A stretch of 64,000 nt of DNA from Granulibacter bethesdensis (GCF_001889525.1 NZ_CP018192.1:1090501-1154500), one strand, 5' to 3'; positions 34,337 through 44,330 are shown, numbered from the stretch's first letter. Made by a program: numbers and translations. The notes: generated from the letters alone by a model not told the origin.

Positions 34337-35419
34337 CTAGTTGCTTGGCGATCTTTCCTGCCTATGGGCAGAGTTATCGAGGTCGACAAGGCGGTAGGCC
34401 AGCGCAGAAAGAAGCCAGATCACAATAAAGACGCCAACGATGAGAAAGCCGAAATCGGCCAGATCATCGTTCAGGGATGCAATGTCTTGCCAGATTGGCC
34501 CGCGGAGATGCAGGTGCTCGCCGATCAGGCTGAGTGCTTCAACCGATCCTATGAGCAGCGCCACCGTGATGGATATGGCTGTCATGGTAATATTGTACCA
34601 TAGTTTCCGTTGCGGATTGCTGAAAGCCCATCCGTAAGCACCAGCCATCAAGCTGCTGTCGAGCGTATCGACCAGTGTCATTGCGGCGGTAAACAGGGCT
34701 GGAAAGATCATAATTTCCCACGCCGGGATACCTCCTGCATGCTGCGTGGCGGTGATGCCGAGCAGCCCGATTTCGGTGGCAGTATCAAAACCCAGCCCGA
34801 ACAGCACTCCCAACGGATAGAGGTGCCATGGTTGGCTGATGCGCTCGAACACCGGACGGCAGAGACGGCTCAGAAGACCGCTTTTGTCCAGCGCGTCATG
34901 CAATGCGGCCTGACTCATTGTTTGCTGGCGAGCGCTACAAAACTGCTGCCACAATGTGCGCAGGATCATCAGATTGGCAACGGCAATACACAGCAGAAAC
35001 ACGGCGGAGGTCAGTGTGCCGACAGTGCCGCCGAAAAAGCGAATATTCTCCAGCAAAGTCTGAAATTGTTGTGCCGAGACTGCAATCAGCGCACAGGCCA
35101 GCACCACAATGGTGGAGTGCCCGAGCGAGAACCATAATCCAGTGCGGTGAGGCTGAATGCCCGCCTGCATCAGACGGCGTACGGTATTGTCGATGGCGGC
35201 AATATGATCGGCATCCAGCGCATGCCGCAGCCCGAAAATCCAGGCTAGCAACGCTGTTCCCAGCAGCATCGGTGTGTCGGCAAAAGCCTGCCAGGCGATC
35301 AGCCAGACCAACCCGTTCACAGCGATCAAAGCGGTATGGAGCAGGAGAATGCTGCGCGGGATGGTACGAGGATGAAGAAAGAATGGCGGCATGGGGTCAT
35401 GCAATGATCCCGCCGCCAT
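34337..35419 (-). CDS. NiCoT-family nickel/cobalt transporter
   Basis: This high-affinity Ni2+/Co2+ permease of the HoxN/NixA type has about 360 residues and eight predicted membrane helices. The signature in helix II is RHALDADHIAAIDN (HX4DH), and LGFDTATEIGLLG is the second conserved motif. Starts at ATG 35419, TTG 35428 or ATG 35392 are possible and none has a clear ribosome site. No urease, hydrogenase or cobalamin gene is in the window, so the metal it serves is not known. It converges with the 58-residue membrane protein, whose leader therefore does not control it. Confidence 0.88.
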   Translation of the reverse strand: MAAGSLHDPMPPFFLHPRTIPRSILLLHTALIAVNGLVWLIAWQAFADTPMLLGTALLAWIFGLRHALDADHIAAIDNTVRRLMQAGIQPHRTGLWFSLGHSTIVVLACALIAVSAQQFQTLLENIRFFGGTVGTLTSAVFLLCIAVANLMILRTLWQQFCSARQQTMSQAALHDALDKSGLLSRLCRPVFERISQPWHLYPLGVLFGLGFDTATEIGLLGITATQHAGGIPAWEIMIFPALFTAAMTLVDTLDSSLMAGAYGWAFSNPQRKLWYNITMTAISITVALLIGSVEALSLIGEHLHLRGPIWQDIASLNDDLADFGFLIVGVFIVIWLLSALAYRLVDLDNSAHRQERSPSN

Positions 35420-35452
35420 TTTTGTCAACTATGGATGCAGAAAAGGTGCGCC

Positions 35453-35770
35453 TCAGCGCTTTCTGACAAACTCGGCGCGAAGCACCAATCCTTTGATCGT
35501 ATCGTGTTTGCAGTCGATTTCCTGCGGGTCACCGGTCAGACGGATGGATCTGATCACTGTGCCACGTGGCAAGGTCTGGTTGGCGCCCTTGACTTTCAGA
35601 TCCTTGACGAGCGTCACGCTGTCACCATCGGCCAGAATATTGCCGACTGCATCTTTCACCTGAACTGTTTCATCCTGCGCGCGGTCAGCAGCTTGCCGGG
35701 CGGCGTCTGCGGCACTGATCCATTCGCCGCTGGCCTCGTCATAGATATATTCTTCGTTCTGATCGGACAT
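35453..35770 (-). CDS. PhnA-domain protein without the zinc ribbon
   Basis: The product has 105 residues. The C-terminal 70 are a clear PhnA/YjdM domain (VKDAVGNILADGDSVTLVKDL, given as VKDAVGNILADGDSVTL, then KVKGANQTLPRGTVIRSIRL and EIDCKHDTIKGLVLRAEFV). E. coli YjdM has an N-terminal four-cysteine zinc ribbon; here that part is EEYIYDEASGEWISAADAAR with no cysteine. Despite the name, the family has no proven role in phosphonate use. ATG 35770 is chosen over upstream in-frame codons. It lies between NiCoT and opgH on the same strand. Confidence 0.83.
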   Translation of the reverse strand: MSDQNEEYIYDEASGEWISAADAARQAADRAQDETVQVKDAVGNILADGDSVTLVKDLKVKGANQTLPRGTVIRSIRLTGDPQEIDCKHDTIKGLVLRAEFVRKR

Positions 35771-35803
35771 CGTAAAATTCACTTCTTCAAAGACGGATAT
35801 GGT

Positions 35804-37948
35804 TCAGGACTGGAGATCCGGCAGGGAAACCAGGCCATCCAGAGCGTCGGCATCATTCAAAGCAGCGCTTTTCTCTGCTCGATTGAGGGAGGAGAGAGCG
35901 TGTGTCAGTGTATCGGCCTCCGCAATTTTGACGCGGGCCACCAGGATGTTGGCGTCAACGGGGTCAGCACGCGGTCGGCGCGGGGGTGGCAGCATTGCCC
36001 GATGTGCGGCCAGCAGGGTCTGGTCGGTACGAAGACGGATGACAGCTTCCATCTCCGGAGCATCGGCAAGGGAATGATAGATCTCTCCGGCGCGAACCAG
36101 AGCACGAGGAGGATTGCATTCCTCGGGGATCAGCAGCAGGCCCAGCCGACGCAGAGCCAGCCCGGCGGCGCGGTTTCCGGTCAGGCTGACAAGGGGGATG
36201 GCCAATGCCATGCCTACCACAACCGGCGTCATCCACAGAAAAAGCGGGAAGGAGACGAGCATGGCTGCACCGCCCAGCACCAGCCCGAAGACGGTATGCT
36301 GCCAGTATGTCTCAATAACCGCGCGCAGCGGAATGCTGCCATCATCCCGTCTCTGTGCGTTCCAGCCGCTATCCCGCCCGGCGAGAATGGAGGCAACACC
36401 CATTGACTGGATCAGCATGGCAATCGGGGCGATCAGACCGCCAATGACCGTCTCGATCAGCATACTGAGGACCAGACGGATAGCCCCACCGCAGCCCCGT
36501 CGCTCGGAACCATGCAGCATGGTGACGATGCAACCCAGAACTTTGGGGGCCAGCAGTAATCCCATGGTGCCGATGAACACATACATGGCAAGCACAGGGT
36601 CCACGGAAGGCCAGTGAGGAAACAGAGCCCGTCCCTGATGCGGGAAATACTCTGGCCGCACGAAAATACTCTCGAGGGAGATCAGGATGCCCAGCACCAG
36701 AAACAGCAACCATAAAGGTGCCGTGATATAGGAGCCGATCCCCATCGCCATATGCACCCGGCTGATCCAGTGCAGACCACGGGCAGGCAGAATCTTGGCG
36801 TGCTGAAGATTCCCCTGACACCAGCGACGGTCACGAATGGCGATGTCGGTCAGGGAAGGCGGGCTTTCCTCATAGCTTCCGGCCAGAGCGGGCAGCATGT
36901 GAATGGCCCAGCCGCCGCGCCGCATCAGCGCCGCTTCGACAAAATCATGGCTCAGTACATGGCCGCCAAAGGGTTTGCGACCGCTCAGATGCGGTAGTCC
37001 TGCCTGTTCAGCAAAGGCCTTGGTGCGGATCACCGCATTATGGCCCCAGTAATTGCCTTCGGAGCCATGCCACCAGGCAATGCCATGAGCGATCAGCGGA
37101 CCATAGACCCTGCCCGCAAATTGCTGCATGCGGGCAAAAAGAGTGCGGCCATTGACAATCACGGGCAGCGTCTGGATCAGCCCGATGCCGTCATGCTGCT
37201 CCATGGCGGCGGTCATGCGGACGATGGTGTCGCCTTCCATCACACTGTCGGCATCCAGCACCAGCATCTGACGGTATGCACCGCCCCAGCGGCGCACCCA
37301 TTCACTGATATTGCCAGCCTTGCGCTCGATGTTTTTGGCGCGGCGGCGATAGTAGATGTTTTCGCCGCCGCCCACTCGTTGGCGCAGGGCCAGAAAAGCC
37401 TGTTCCTCCTCAATCCACACGTCAGGGTCGGTCGTGTCGCTCAGGATAAAAACATCGAAAGCCGCCATACGTCCGGTGGCCTGAAGGCTTTCATAAATTC
37501 CCTGCAGGCCAGCGGTCACGCGGGCCGGGCTTTCATTATAGCAGGGCATCAGAATGGCGGTGCGATGGTGGAGCTCCGGCAAAGATCCATCACGATGTAC
37601 GCCCAGCCCCAGCCCGCCATTGCGGCCCAGCATGGAGGCGAAACCACCCAGCGCACTCATGAAAGACAATGCGATCCAGGCGAACAGAATCACGAACAGC
37701 ACGACCAGCACGACACCGAGTGTGGTTGTGACGCTGGCATTCAGGACGCGATTCATCTCATAGGCCGCGCCAATGGTCAGCAGCACTGTGCCGAGAAAAA
37801 CGAACACACGTCGCAGCGCCAGACCACGCGGTGCGCTCAGTGGCCTTTGCCCGACCAGAGGGCCGGTTGGGGCCGCGTCCAGCCGTTGCACCGGCATATC
37901 CATGGAGGATTCTGTCGGGAGAAAAGGGGGCAAGCCGGTTGCCGACAT
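35804..37948 (-). CDS. opgH: Glucans biosynthesis glucosyltransferase H
   Basis: OpgH (714 residues) is the inner-membrane GT2 enzyme that polymerises the beta-1,2-linked backbone of osmoregulated periplasmic glucans. Two N-terminal helices precede the cytoplasmic catalytic domain with RTAILMPCYNE, the DxD motif LVLDADSVMEGD, HDFVEAALMRR and the QxxRW-like RDRRWCQGNLQH; further helices follow (GSYITAPLWLLFLVLGILIS). ATG 37948 lies 2 bases after the opgG stop; the frame is open to 37963 from a TTG. opgG and opgH form one operon, in the same order as in E. coli mdoGH. Confidence 0.93.
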   Translation of the reverse strand: MSATGLPPFLPTESSMDMPVQRLDAAPTGPLVGQRPLSAPRGLALRRVFVFLGTVLLTIGAAYEMNRVLNASVTTTLGVVLVVLFVILFAWIALSFMSALGGFASMLGRNGGLGLGVHRDGSLPELHHRTAILMPCYNESPARVTAGLQGIYESLQATGRMAAFDVFILSDTTDPDVWIEEEQAFLALRQRVGGGENIYYRRRAKNIERKAGNISEWVRRWGGAYRQMLVLDADSVMEGDTIVRMTAAMEQHDGIGLIQTLPVIVNGRTLFARMQQFAGRVYGPLIAHGIAWWHGSEGNYWGHNAVIRTKAFAEQAGLPHLSGRKPFGGHVLSHDFVEAALMRRGGWAIHMLPALAGSYEESPPSLTDIAIRDRRWCQGNLQHAKILPARGLHWISRVHMAMGIGSYITAPLWLLFLVLGILISLESIFVRPEYFPHQGRALFPHWPSVDPVLAMYVFIGTMGLLLAPKVLGCIVTMLHGSERRGCGGAIRLVLSMLIETVIGGLIAPIAMLIQSMGVASILAGRDSGWNAQRRDDGSIPLRAVIETYWQHTVFGLVLGGAAMLVSFPLFLWMTPVVVGMALAIPLVSLTGNRAAGLALRRLGLLLIPEECNPPRALVRAGEIYHSLADAPEMEAVIRLRTDQTLLAAHRAMLPPPRRPRADPVDANILVARVKIAEADTLTHALSSLNRAEKSAALNDADALDGLVSLPDLQS

Positions 37949-37950
37949 GA

Positions 37951-39486
37951 TCACGGCGTCCAACGGAACATCCAGTTTTCGGTCAGGGGCTGATTATCCT
38001 TGGATAATCTGGCGGTGACCTCGACCAGTTTTTCACCACCGGGGGCCAGTTCAAAACCGACCCGCCAACCGCCAATATCCGGATTGGGTTCGGAGAAGAT
38101 ATTTCGGATCTGTCCGGCAGAGGCATGCACCTCCACATTCGGCGGCTGGGCTGTGGTGAGGGATTTGACCGTATCGCCGGTGAAGTCGATCACATATTCG
38201 CGACCCTGCTTGTCATCGGCCAGGCCGGAACGTGTATCGGCAACCCGCGCCAGCTTGGTGGGCCAGGGCGTATCCCAGCCCCAATGCATGCGATAGGTGA
38301 AGTTATACTCGCCCTTGGCAGCCAGTTTTTCCTTGGGCCGCCAGAAGCTGACGATATTGTCGTTTACCTCGTTCGGGGTAGGGATTTCGACCAGATCGAT
38401 CGATCCCTGTCCCCAGTCACCGATGGTTTCGATCCACAGGCTGGGGCGCTTTTCATAGCGGAGGGAGAGATCCTGATAATCGGCAAAGGCACGCTTCCGC
38501 TGCATCAACCCGAAGCCGCGTGTATTGCCATCGGCAAAGGCACTGAACTGAAGATCGCGGGGGTTCACCAGAGGACGCCAGATCTGATCCCCATTGCCGA
38601 CCCAGATTGACAGACCTTCGCTATCATGCGCCGCTGGTCGCCAGTCATCGACGCCTTCACGGTCGTCGAAGTCGAAATCGAACATGCTGGTCATGGTCGC
38701 CAGACCGGGTTCGGTGATATCGACGCGGGGATAAAGGGTGCTTTCCACATCAAACACCGTTGTATCACCCGGATGGATGGTAAAGCGGTAAGCCCCTGTG
38801 GTACTGCGTGTGTCAAGCAGCGCATGAACGACGATGCTGTGGCTGTCCGGGCGCGGCTTTTCCAGCCAGAAAGTGCGGAAGGCGGCGAATTCCTCGCCTT
38901 TGGGATTGCCGGTGCCGATTGCCAGACCACGGGCTGAAAGACCGTAAACCTGGCCTTTTGCGACGGCACGGAAATAACTTGCCCCCAGAAACACCACGAA
39001 TTCATCATAATAATCCGGGCGGTTGATCGGGGCATGAATGCGGAACCCGGCGAAACCCAGGTTGCCGGTCACGCGCAGTTTCTGATCTTCATATTCGAAC
39101 AGGTCGGGGTTGAACCCGACAGGACGCGACTGCCCATCCGAGACCTCATTGATCTCGACCTTTTGCTCGAACAGGTATCCGCGATGGATCAGTTCCACAC
39201 GAAACGGCAGATTGTCGTTCCGCCACAGCGCACGGTCTTTCTGAAAGCGAATGCCACGCCACTGGTCCCAGCTCAGCTTGCTGACGGCAGCCGGTAGATT
39301 GGTGTCGGGGGCCTGATAGGGCTTCCGGCTCAGTTCCTGCGCAATCCGGCGCACAGTTGATGCATCGAACGGGGTGGAAGCGGCCTGGTGAGGAGCTGAT
39401 TCGGCTGCGGCGGGATTGGAAGGGCTGCCGAGGGCGGCAAGCATTGTAAGAGAGGCAGAGCCTTTCATCAGGGCACGACGCTGCAC
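37951..39486 (-). CDS. opgG: Glucan biosynthesis periplasmic protein OpgG/OpgD family
   Basis: The product has 511 residues and acts in the periplasm in branching or release of glucans made by OpgH. The signal region MQRRALMKGSASLTMLAALG has a twin-arginine pattern like that of OpgD rather than the Sec signal of E. coli OpgG. The mature part has the family segments FDASTVRRIAQELSRKPYQ, YFRAVAKGQVYGLSARGLAI, EKPRPDSHSIVVHALLD and YNFTYRMHWGWDTPW. It lies directly upstream of opgH (2-base gap). OpgD-type function cannot be excluded. Confidence 0.9.
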   Translation of the reverse strand: MQRRALMKGSASLTMLAALGSPSNPAAAESAPHQAASTPFDASTVRRIAQELSRKPYQAPDTNLPAAVSKLSWDQWRGIRFQKDRALWRNDNLPFRVELIHRGYLFEQKVEINEVSDGQSRPVGFNPDLFEYEDQKLRVTGNLGFAGFRIHAPINRPDYYDEFVVFLGASYFRAVAKGQVYGLSARGLAIGTGNPKGEEFAAFRTFWLEKPRPDSHSIVVHALLDTRSTTGAYRFTIHPGDTTVFDVESTLYPRVDITEPGLATMTSMFDFDFDDREGVDDWRPAAHDSEGLSIWVGNGDQIWRPLVNPRDLQFSAFADGNTRGFGLMQRKRAFADYQDLSLRYEKRPSLWIETIGDWGQGSIDLVEIPTPNEVNDNIVSFWRPKEKLAAKGEYNFTYRMHWGWDTPWPTKLARVADTRSGLADDKQGREYVIDFTGDTVKSLTTAQPPNVEVHASAGQIRNIFSEPNPDIGGWRVGFELAPGGEKLVEVTARLSKDNQPLTENWMFRWTP

Positions 39487-39604
39487 GAATCCTCCTTTCG
39501 ACGGATATGATGGACCAGTCAGTCAGATAACATGGTCCTACGCGCAACAGGAAGAAGAGGCGTCAGACCCCAATTTAGGTGGAGCCTCAGTTCGGGCCGT
39601 GGTG

Positions 39605-40198
39605 TTAAGCTTCGCTGCGTTCTTCGTTTCCGCTGCCGCTGGGACGGGGTGCCCTTGCACGCGGCTCCATCTGTCGCCGTGTGAAGAAGGTGGCGATATC
39701 GGCAAGCTCCAGAAATTCATCAGCCTGACGACGCAGATCGTCGGCAATCATAGGGGGGGAGGTTCGGATGGAGGAAACAACGGAAACCCGCACGCCCTTC
39801 CGTTGCACGGCTTCGACCACGCGTCGGAAATCAGCATCGCCGCTGAACAAGACGGCATGATCAATCCGGTCGGCGATTTCCATCATATCGACGGCCAGCT
39901 CGATATCCATATTGCCTTTGATTCGGCGGCGACCGGAGGAATCCGTGAATTCTCTGGCCGGCTTGGTAACCAGATTATAGCCGTTATAAGCAAGCCAGTC
40001 TGTCAACGGCTTGAGGGGAGAATATTCTTCCGTTTCAAGAACAGCTGAGTAATAGTATGCACGCACAAGTTGAGAACGACTGCGGAAAGTTGACAGCAAA
40101 TTGCGATAGTCGACCTCAAAGCCTAGGTTCCGGGATGCCGAATAGAGGTTAGCGCCATCTATAAAGAGCGCTATTCTCTCGGTCGGTAGGAAATGCAT
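39605..40198 (-). CDS. NYN-domain protein (LabA/DUF88 family)
   Basis: The 197 residues have a PIN-like NYN nuclease domain: RIALFIDGANLYSASRNLGF holds the first acidic site, KGNMDIELAVDMME the middle ones, and AVLFSGDADFRRVVEAVQRKG the last. The C-terminal tail is basic and low in complexity (RRQMEPRARAPRPSGSG), suitable for RNA binding. NYN proteins are predicted metal-dependent RNases; the target is unknown. ATG 40198 is chosen from a frame open to 40351, with AAGGA about 11 bases upstream. It diverges from folK. Confidence 0.85.
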   Translation of the reverse strand: MHFLPTERIALFIDGANLYSASRNLGFEVDYRNLLSTFRSRSQLVRAYYYSAVLETEEYSPLKPLTDWLAYNGYNLVTKPAREFTDSSGRRRIKGNMDIELAVDMMEIADRIDHAVLFSGDADFRRVVEAVQRKGVRVSVVSSIRTSPPMIADDLRRQADEFLELADIATFFTRRQMEPRARAPRPSGSGNEERSEA

Positions 40199-40357
40199 AC
40201 TCTTGAATATCCTTGGCTTATAAAACGGCGTGATGAGGTTCAGCCGCTTGGCGGAATCTTTGCCATGCATCGATGCTATGCTGATCTTTAAACGACAATG
40301 AAGGGCATTTACAATGCACAAGCCTGCAGTATACGGCGATTTGATGAGCATATAAAA

Positions 40358-40855
40358 ATGATTTTAATAGCAATCGGGGCAAATCTGCCGAATTCAGATG
40401 GCATGCCAGCCATTGAAACCTGCCGTCAGGCGGTGGCACGGCTGGGCGAGTTGCCCGGTCTGACTCTGGAAGCCTGCTCTCGTTGGTATCTGACGGCGCC
40501 GATGCCGCCTTCCGGTCAGCCTGATTACGTGAATGGTGTAGCCCGTCTGTCCGGTGAAATCGATCCTGAGCTTCTTCTGGCCTGGTTGCAGGAGATTGAA
40601 GCACGCAATGGCCGTGTCCGTACGGTTCCCAATGCTCCCCGCACACTTGATCTTGATATTATCGATATGGATGGAGTGGTCAGATCCGCCCCTGATCCTA
40701 TTCTGCCGCATCCAAGGGCGGCAGAGCGTGCTTTTGTCCTGACACCGCTGCGGGATGTGTGTCCAGACTGGATTGATCCCGTCAGGGGTAAAACGGTGGA
40801 TGATCTGCTGGATGCGTTGCCGCCACAGGGAATAAGACCGGCTGATTCTGACTGA
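40358..40855 (+). CDS. folK: 6-hydroxymethyl-7,8-dihydropterin pyrophosphokinase
   Basis: FolK (165 residues) moves diphosphate from ATP to the pterin in folate synthesis. Signs are LIAIGANLP at the start, the SRWYLTAPM segment, YVNGVARL, the catalytic and metal site RTLDLDIIDMDG and the HPRAAERAFVLTPLRDV end. The frame is open from 40298, but ATG 40358 gives the normal N-terminus; no strong ribosome site is seen. No folP or folB is adjacent. It lies upstream of rpoZ and is probably transcribed separately. Confidence 0.94.
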   Translation: MILIAIGANLPNSDGMPAIETCRQAVARLGELPGLTLEACSRWYLTAPMPPSGQPDYVNGVARLSGEIDPELLLAWLQEIEARNGRVRTVPNAPRTLDLDIIDMDGVVRSAPDPILPHPRAAERAFVLTPLRDVCPDWIDPVRGKTVDDLLDALPPQGIRPADSD

Positions 40856-40903
40856 TCCGTTCCAGCGGAAAGGCTGATCCGCGTGAGCAGATGCCAGCTC
40901 CGG

Positions 40904-40932
40904 TTGCTTGGGGAGGGAGGCTGCTTTATAGG
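40904..40932 (+). promoter_or_regulatory. Possible promoter of rpoZ
   Basis: TTGCTT (40904-40909), 17 bases and TATAGG (40927-40932) lie 44 bases before the rpoZ start. The -10 box is a modest match, so the call is tentative. Confidence 0.35.
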
Positions 40933-40975
40933 TGATCCTTCGCTTCAGTAAATTTGTGTTTTGGGAGGTCGCCGC

Positions 40976-41371
40976 ATGGCGCGCGTCACCGTTGAAGATT
41001 GCGTCGAAAAGGTGCCCAATCGGTTCGAGCTGGTTCTGCTGGCCGCGCATCGTGCCCGCTGCATCAGCCGCGGCGAGGAACTGACCATTGATCGGGACAA
41101 CGATAAGAACCCGGTGGTCGCACTGCGTGAAATTGCTGATGAGACGGTGACCACTACTGGATTGCATCAGGATCTGATGAAGTCACTTTCCCGCGCACCT
41201 GAGCCGGAACCCGCGGATGAAGAAGTGCTAGACCTGATCCCAACCGAGCAAAATATCTTTGGCCTGCAGGATGTTTCTGCCGAGGAAGAAGCTCATTCCG
41301 GTGCGGTCGATCTCTCATCCGATGAGATGGAAGCTGCGATTGAGGCCGAACTTGGCGGTCGTCGTCGCTGA
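40976..41371 (+). CDS. rpoZ: RNA polymerase omega subunit
   Basis: Omega (131 residues) helps fold and recruit the beta' subunit and forms part of one ppGpp site. The conserved part is [20 protein letters not shown], then [16 protein letters not shown] and [15 protein letters not shown]. The acidic C-terminal extension ([20 protein letters not shown]) is typical of alphaproteobacteria. ATG 40976 has GGGAGG at 40963-40968. The gene stands before relA/spoT, a common and functionally sensible pairing, but an internal promoter separates them. Confidence 0.96.
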   Translation: MARVTVEDCVEKVPNRFELVLLAAHRARCISRGEELTIDRDNDKNPVVALREIADETVTTTGLHQDLMKSLSRAPEPEPADEEVLDLIPTEQNIFGLQDVSAEEEAHSGAVDLSSDEMEAAIEAELGGRRR

Positions 41372-41419
41372 TTGATGGGATGATTGCGGGCATTATTGAC
41401 GCCTGATTCGCTGAAATCA

Positions 41420-41469
41420 TTGCGCCGCGTGCAAGGGACACCCTTATAATAAACGTTCAACGGGTGTCC
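41420..41469 (+). promoter_or_regulatory. relA promoter flanked by an inverted repeat
   Basis: A perfect TATAAT (41445-41450) lies 68 bases before the relA ATG, with TTGCGC at 41420-41425 as the best -35 (19-base spacer, rather long). Perfect 8-bp arms GGACACCC (41436-41443) and GGGTGTCC (41462-41469) enclose the -10 box and the expected start point. The left arm lies upstream of the start, so this would be a DNA site and not an mRNA hairpin for this promoter. Confidence 0.5.
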
Positions 41470-41517
41470 TGAGTCGTACGGAGTCTCGTCCGGCCTGGGC
41501 CAGAGCGGGGCCACAGA

Positions 41518-43800
41518 ATGACGCAGAGCATGGGAGCCGGCTTTTTCAGCCGCCTGACGCGCCTTCCTGACGGCGTGGCGGGTGAGGTGGGGCAGCCGGC
41601 CCGTCCCCGTATCGTGCGGCAGTTCGAGCTGACCGAAAAAGTCCTCAGTTATGCCCCCAATGCTGATACGGATCTGATCGACGCCGCCTATGTGCTCGCG
41701 ATGCGCGCGCATGGGCAGCAGGTACGCGACAATGGCGATCCCTATATCACGCATCCGCTGGCAGTGGCCGATATTCTGGCCGGATATCGGTTGGATGTCG
41801 GCAGCATCATCACTGGCCTGCTGCATGACACGATTGAGGATACACAGCTAAGCCTTGCCCAGATCGAGGAGCGTTTCGGGGCTGAAATCGCCGGTCTGGT
41901 CGATGGCGTGACCAAGCTGACCCGGTTGGAACTCCAGTCCGATCGCACCAAGCAGGCGGAAAATTTCCGTAAGCTCGTTCTGGCCATGAGTAAGGATATC
42001 CGCGTGCTGCTGGTCAAGCTCGCGGACCGGCTGCACAATATGCGGACCCTGCATTTCGTGCGCTCCGACGCGCGCCGCCAGCGTATCAGCCGCGAGACAA
42101 TGGAAATCTATGCCCCTCTCGCCGACCGCATCGGTATGGAGGAGGTGAAGACCGAGCTTCAGACTCTGGCCTTCGCACAGCTTGAGACCGAAGCTTACGA
42201 CACCATCATGGCGCGGCTGAACTTCCTGCGTGGCCGTGGGGCCGATGTGATCGAGGAAGTGAAGGCCGAGCTTCGCCGTGTGTGCGAGGATCATGGCGTC
42301 ACGGTGATCGAGGTCACGGGACGGGAAAAATCCCCGTTCTCGATCTGGGAAAAAATGCAGCGCCGCAGTGTGGCGTTTGAGCAGTTATCCGACATCATGG
42401 CGTTCCGCATCGTTGTGCCGACGCGGGCGGATTGTTATGCCGCGCTGGGGGCGGTGCACGCGACCTATCCGGTGATTGCCGGACGGTTCAAGGATTATAT
42501 CTCCACCCCCAAGGCAAACGGCTATCAAAGCCTGCACACCGGCGTCACCCTGCGGGAGCCGCGCAACCAGAAGATCGAGGTGCAGATACGCACCCGCGAT
42601 ATGGATGACGTCGCGGATAACGGCGTGGCCGCGCACTGGGCCTATAAAGACGGGCAGGAGATGCTGCCCAGCGAAGTGCAGCGTTTCCGCTGGGTGCAGG
42701 ATCTGCTCGAAATTCTTGATAATTCCGCAGCTCCTGATGAGTTTCTCGAGAATACTAAGCTCGAATTATATCAGGATCAGGTTTTCTGCTTTACCCCGAA
42801 AGGCCAATTGATCCAGTTGCCACGCGGGGCGACCCCGGTCGATTTTGCCTATGCTGTGCATAGTCAGATTGGTGATACCTGCGTAGGCGCGCGCGTGAAT
42901 GGCCGTTTGCTGCCGCTGCGGCACGAATTGCAGAATGGTGATCAGGTCGAAATTCTGACGGCCCGTGGCGGCACCCCCAGCCCGCAATGGGAACGCTTCT
43001 GCGTCACCGGCAAGGCACGGGCGCGCATCCGTCGCTATGTGCATCAGCAACAGAAGCAACTGCATGTGGATGAAGGCCGTGCCATGTTGGCTAAGGCCTT
43101 CCGGCAGGAAGGGTTGGATGGTAGCGAGAAGGTGCTTGATACAGCCCTGAAAACGCTGAAGCAGCCTACTCTGGAAGACCTGTATATCGCTGTCGGTAAC
43201 GGCAATATCGGGCCGAAGGAGGTGGTGCATGCCGCCTATCCGGAATTGCGGCCCGCTGCGCGTGCGCCGCGTATGTTGCATGGCCTGCCGCCGCGTCCGT
43301 CCTCCCGTCCGGCTGGTCGTGCAGAGAGCGGTATGGCTATTACCGGCCTGGTCTCCGGGATGGCGGTTCATTATGCCGGATGCTGCCATCCTCTGCCGGG
43401 GGATCGCATTGTCGGCATCGTCGCCACCGGCAAGGGTGTGACCATCCATACGCGGGACTGCCCGACGCTGGAAAGTTTTGCGTCCACGCCTGAGCGTTTC
43501 ATTGATGTGGACTGGGACAGTGCCATGATGGAACGTAGCAATGAGGGCAAGCGCGGAGATCTTTATACGGGACGCATCAGTGTGATCGCCTCCAATGAGG
43601 GAAATGCTCTGGCCAATATCACCAACGCCATCGCCAAGCAGGACGGGGCGGTAATGAATTTAAAAATCGTTAATCGACAGCAGGATTTTTTTGAAATTCT
43701 GATTGATGTGAATGTGCGTGATGTACGCCATCTTTCTCATGTGATTGCGGGTCTGCGTGCTGCGTCGAGCATCACACAGGTCGAGCGTGCACGGAGTTGA
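41518..43800 (+). CDS. relA: Bifunctional (p)ppGpp synthase/hydrolase, Rel/SpoT family
   Basis: This 760-residue Rsh protein is the only one in the window. The HD hydrolase domain is complete, with HDTIEDT and [12 protein letters not shown]. The synthetase domain has [14 protein letters not shown] and [20 protein letters not shown], the TGS domain starts at [20 protein letters not shown], and the C-terminal ACT domain is [20 protein letters not shown]. Both activities are expected, as in other alphaproteobacteria with a single Rsh. It heads the relA-acpS-lepB-rnc-era-recO-parC run. Confidence 0.95.
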   Translation: MTQSMGAGFFSRLTRLPDGVAGEVGQPARPRIVRQFELTEKVLSYAPNADTDLIDAAYVLAMRAHGQQVRDNGDPYITHPLAVADILAGYRLDVGSIITGLLHDTIEDTQLSLAQIEERFGAEIAGLVDGVTKLTRLELQSDRTKQAENFRKLVLAMSKDIRVLLVKLADRLHNMRTLHFVRSDARRQRISRETMEIYAPLADRIGMEEVKTELQTLAFAQLETEAYDTIMARLNFLRGRGADVIEEVKAELRRVCEDHGVTVIEVTGREKSPFSIWEKMQRRSVAFEQLSDIMAFRIVVPTRADCYAALGAVHATYPVIAGRFKDYISTPKANGYQSLHTGVTLREPRNQKIEVQIRTRDMDDVADNGVAAHWAYKDGQEMLPSEVQRFRWVQDLLEILDNSAAPDEFLENTKLELYQDQVFCFTPKGQLIQLPRGATPVDFAYAVHSQIGDTCVGARVNGRLLPLRHELQNGDQVEILTARGGTPSPQWERFCVTGKARARIRRYVHQQQKQLHVDEGRAMLAKAFRQEGLDGSEKVLDTALKTLKQPTLEDLYIAVGNGNIGPKEVVHAAYPELRPAARAPRMLHGLPPRPSSRPAGRAESGMAITGLVSGMAVHYAGCCHPLPGDRIVGIVATGKGVTIHTRDCPTLESFASTPERFIDVDWDSAMMERSNEGKRGDLYTGRISVIASNEGNALANITNAIAKQDGAVMNLKIVNRQQDFFEILIDVNVRDVRHLSHVIAGLRAASSITQVERARS

Positions 43801-43819
43801 ATACACGGATGATGATGGC

Positions 43820-44257
43820 ATGATCATCGGCATTGGCTCGGATATCTGTGACATCCGACGCATCGAAACAGTGCTGGAGCGCCATGGCGAGCGGTTTCTG
43901 AGCAGGGTTTTTACCACGGCAGAGAGGGCCAAGGCCGAACGCCGTAATGGCCGCATGCGCATGGGAACCTATGCCAAGCGTTTCGCGGCCAAGGAAGCCT
44001 GCGCCAAGGCACTTGGCACCGGTTTTGCCGGGGGCGTGTTCATGTCTGATCTTGCGGTCGTCAACCTGTCTTCCGGCCAGCCGACACTGCGTCTGACAGG
44101 CGGGGCGGCGGCAAGGCTGAGTGCTATTACCCCGTCCGGTATGGGGGCGCAGGTCCTGCTGACGATGACGGATGAATACCCGTACGCCTATGCGCAGGTG
44201 GTGATTTCGGCTGTGCCTCTTCCGACCTCTCTCACGGGTGGCCGGGGGCTGCCTTGA
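43820..44257 (+). CDS. acpS: Holo-[acyl-carrier-protein] synthase
   Basis: AcpS (145 residues) transfers 4'-phosphopantetheine from CoA to apo-ACP. The Mg site is in [15 protein letters not shown] and the second motif in [20 protein letters not shown] 43820 is the only sensible start, 19 bases after relA; upstream codons in the same frame give no AcpS-like sequence. The C-terminus has an extra tail of about 15 residues ([13 protein letters not shown]). It is part of the relA-to-parC run, next to lepB and rnc as in many alphaproteobacteria. Confidence 0.94.
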   Translation: MIIGIGSDICDIRRIETVLERHGERFLSRVFTTAERAKAERRNGRMRMGTYAKRFAAKEACAKALGTGFAGGVFMSDLAVVNLSSGQPTLRLTGGAAARLSAITPSGMGAQVLLTMTDEYPYAYAQVVISAVPLPTSLTGGRGLP

Positions 44258-44330
44258 CAGGCGGGGAGGCGCCCGGCATCCCTTGCGCCCTATCCATGCG
44301 GCTTACAATAATATCCGGACAACCATAACG

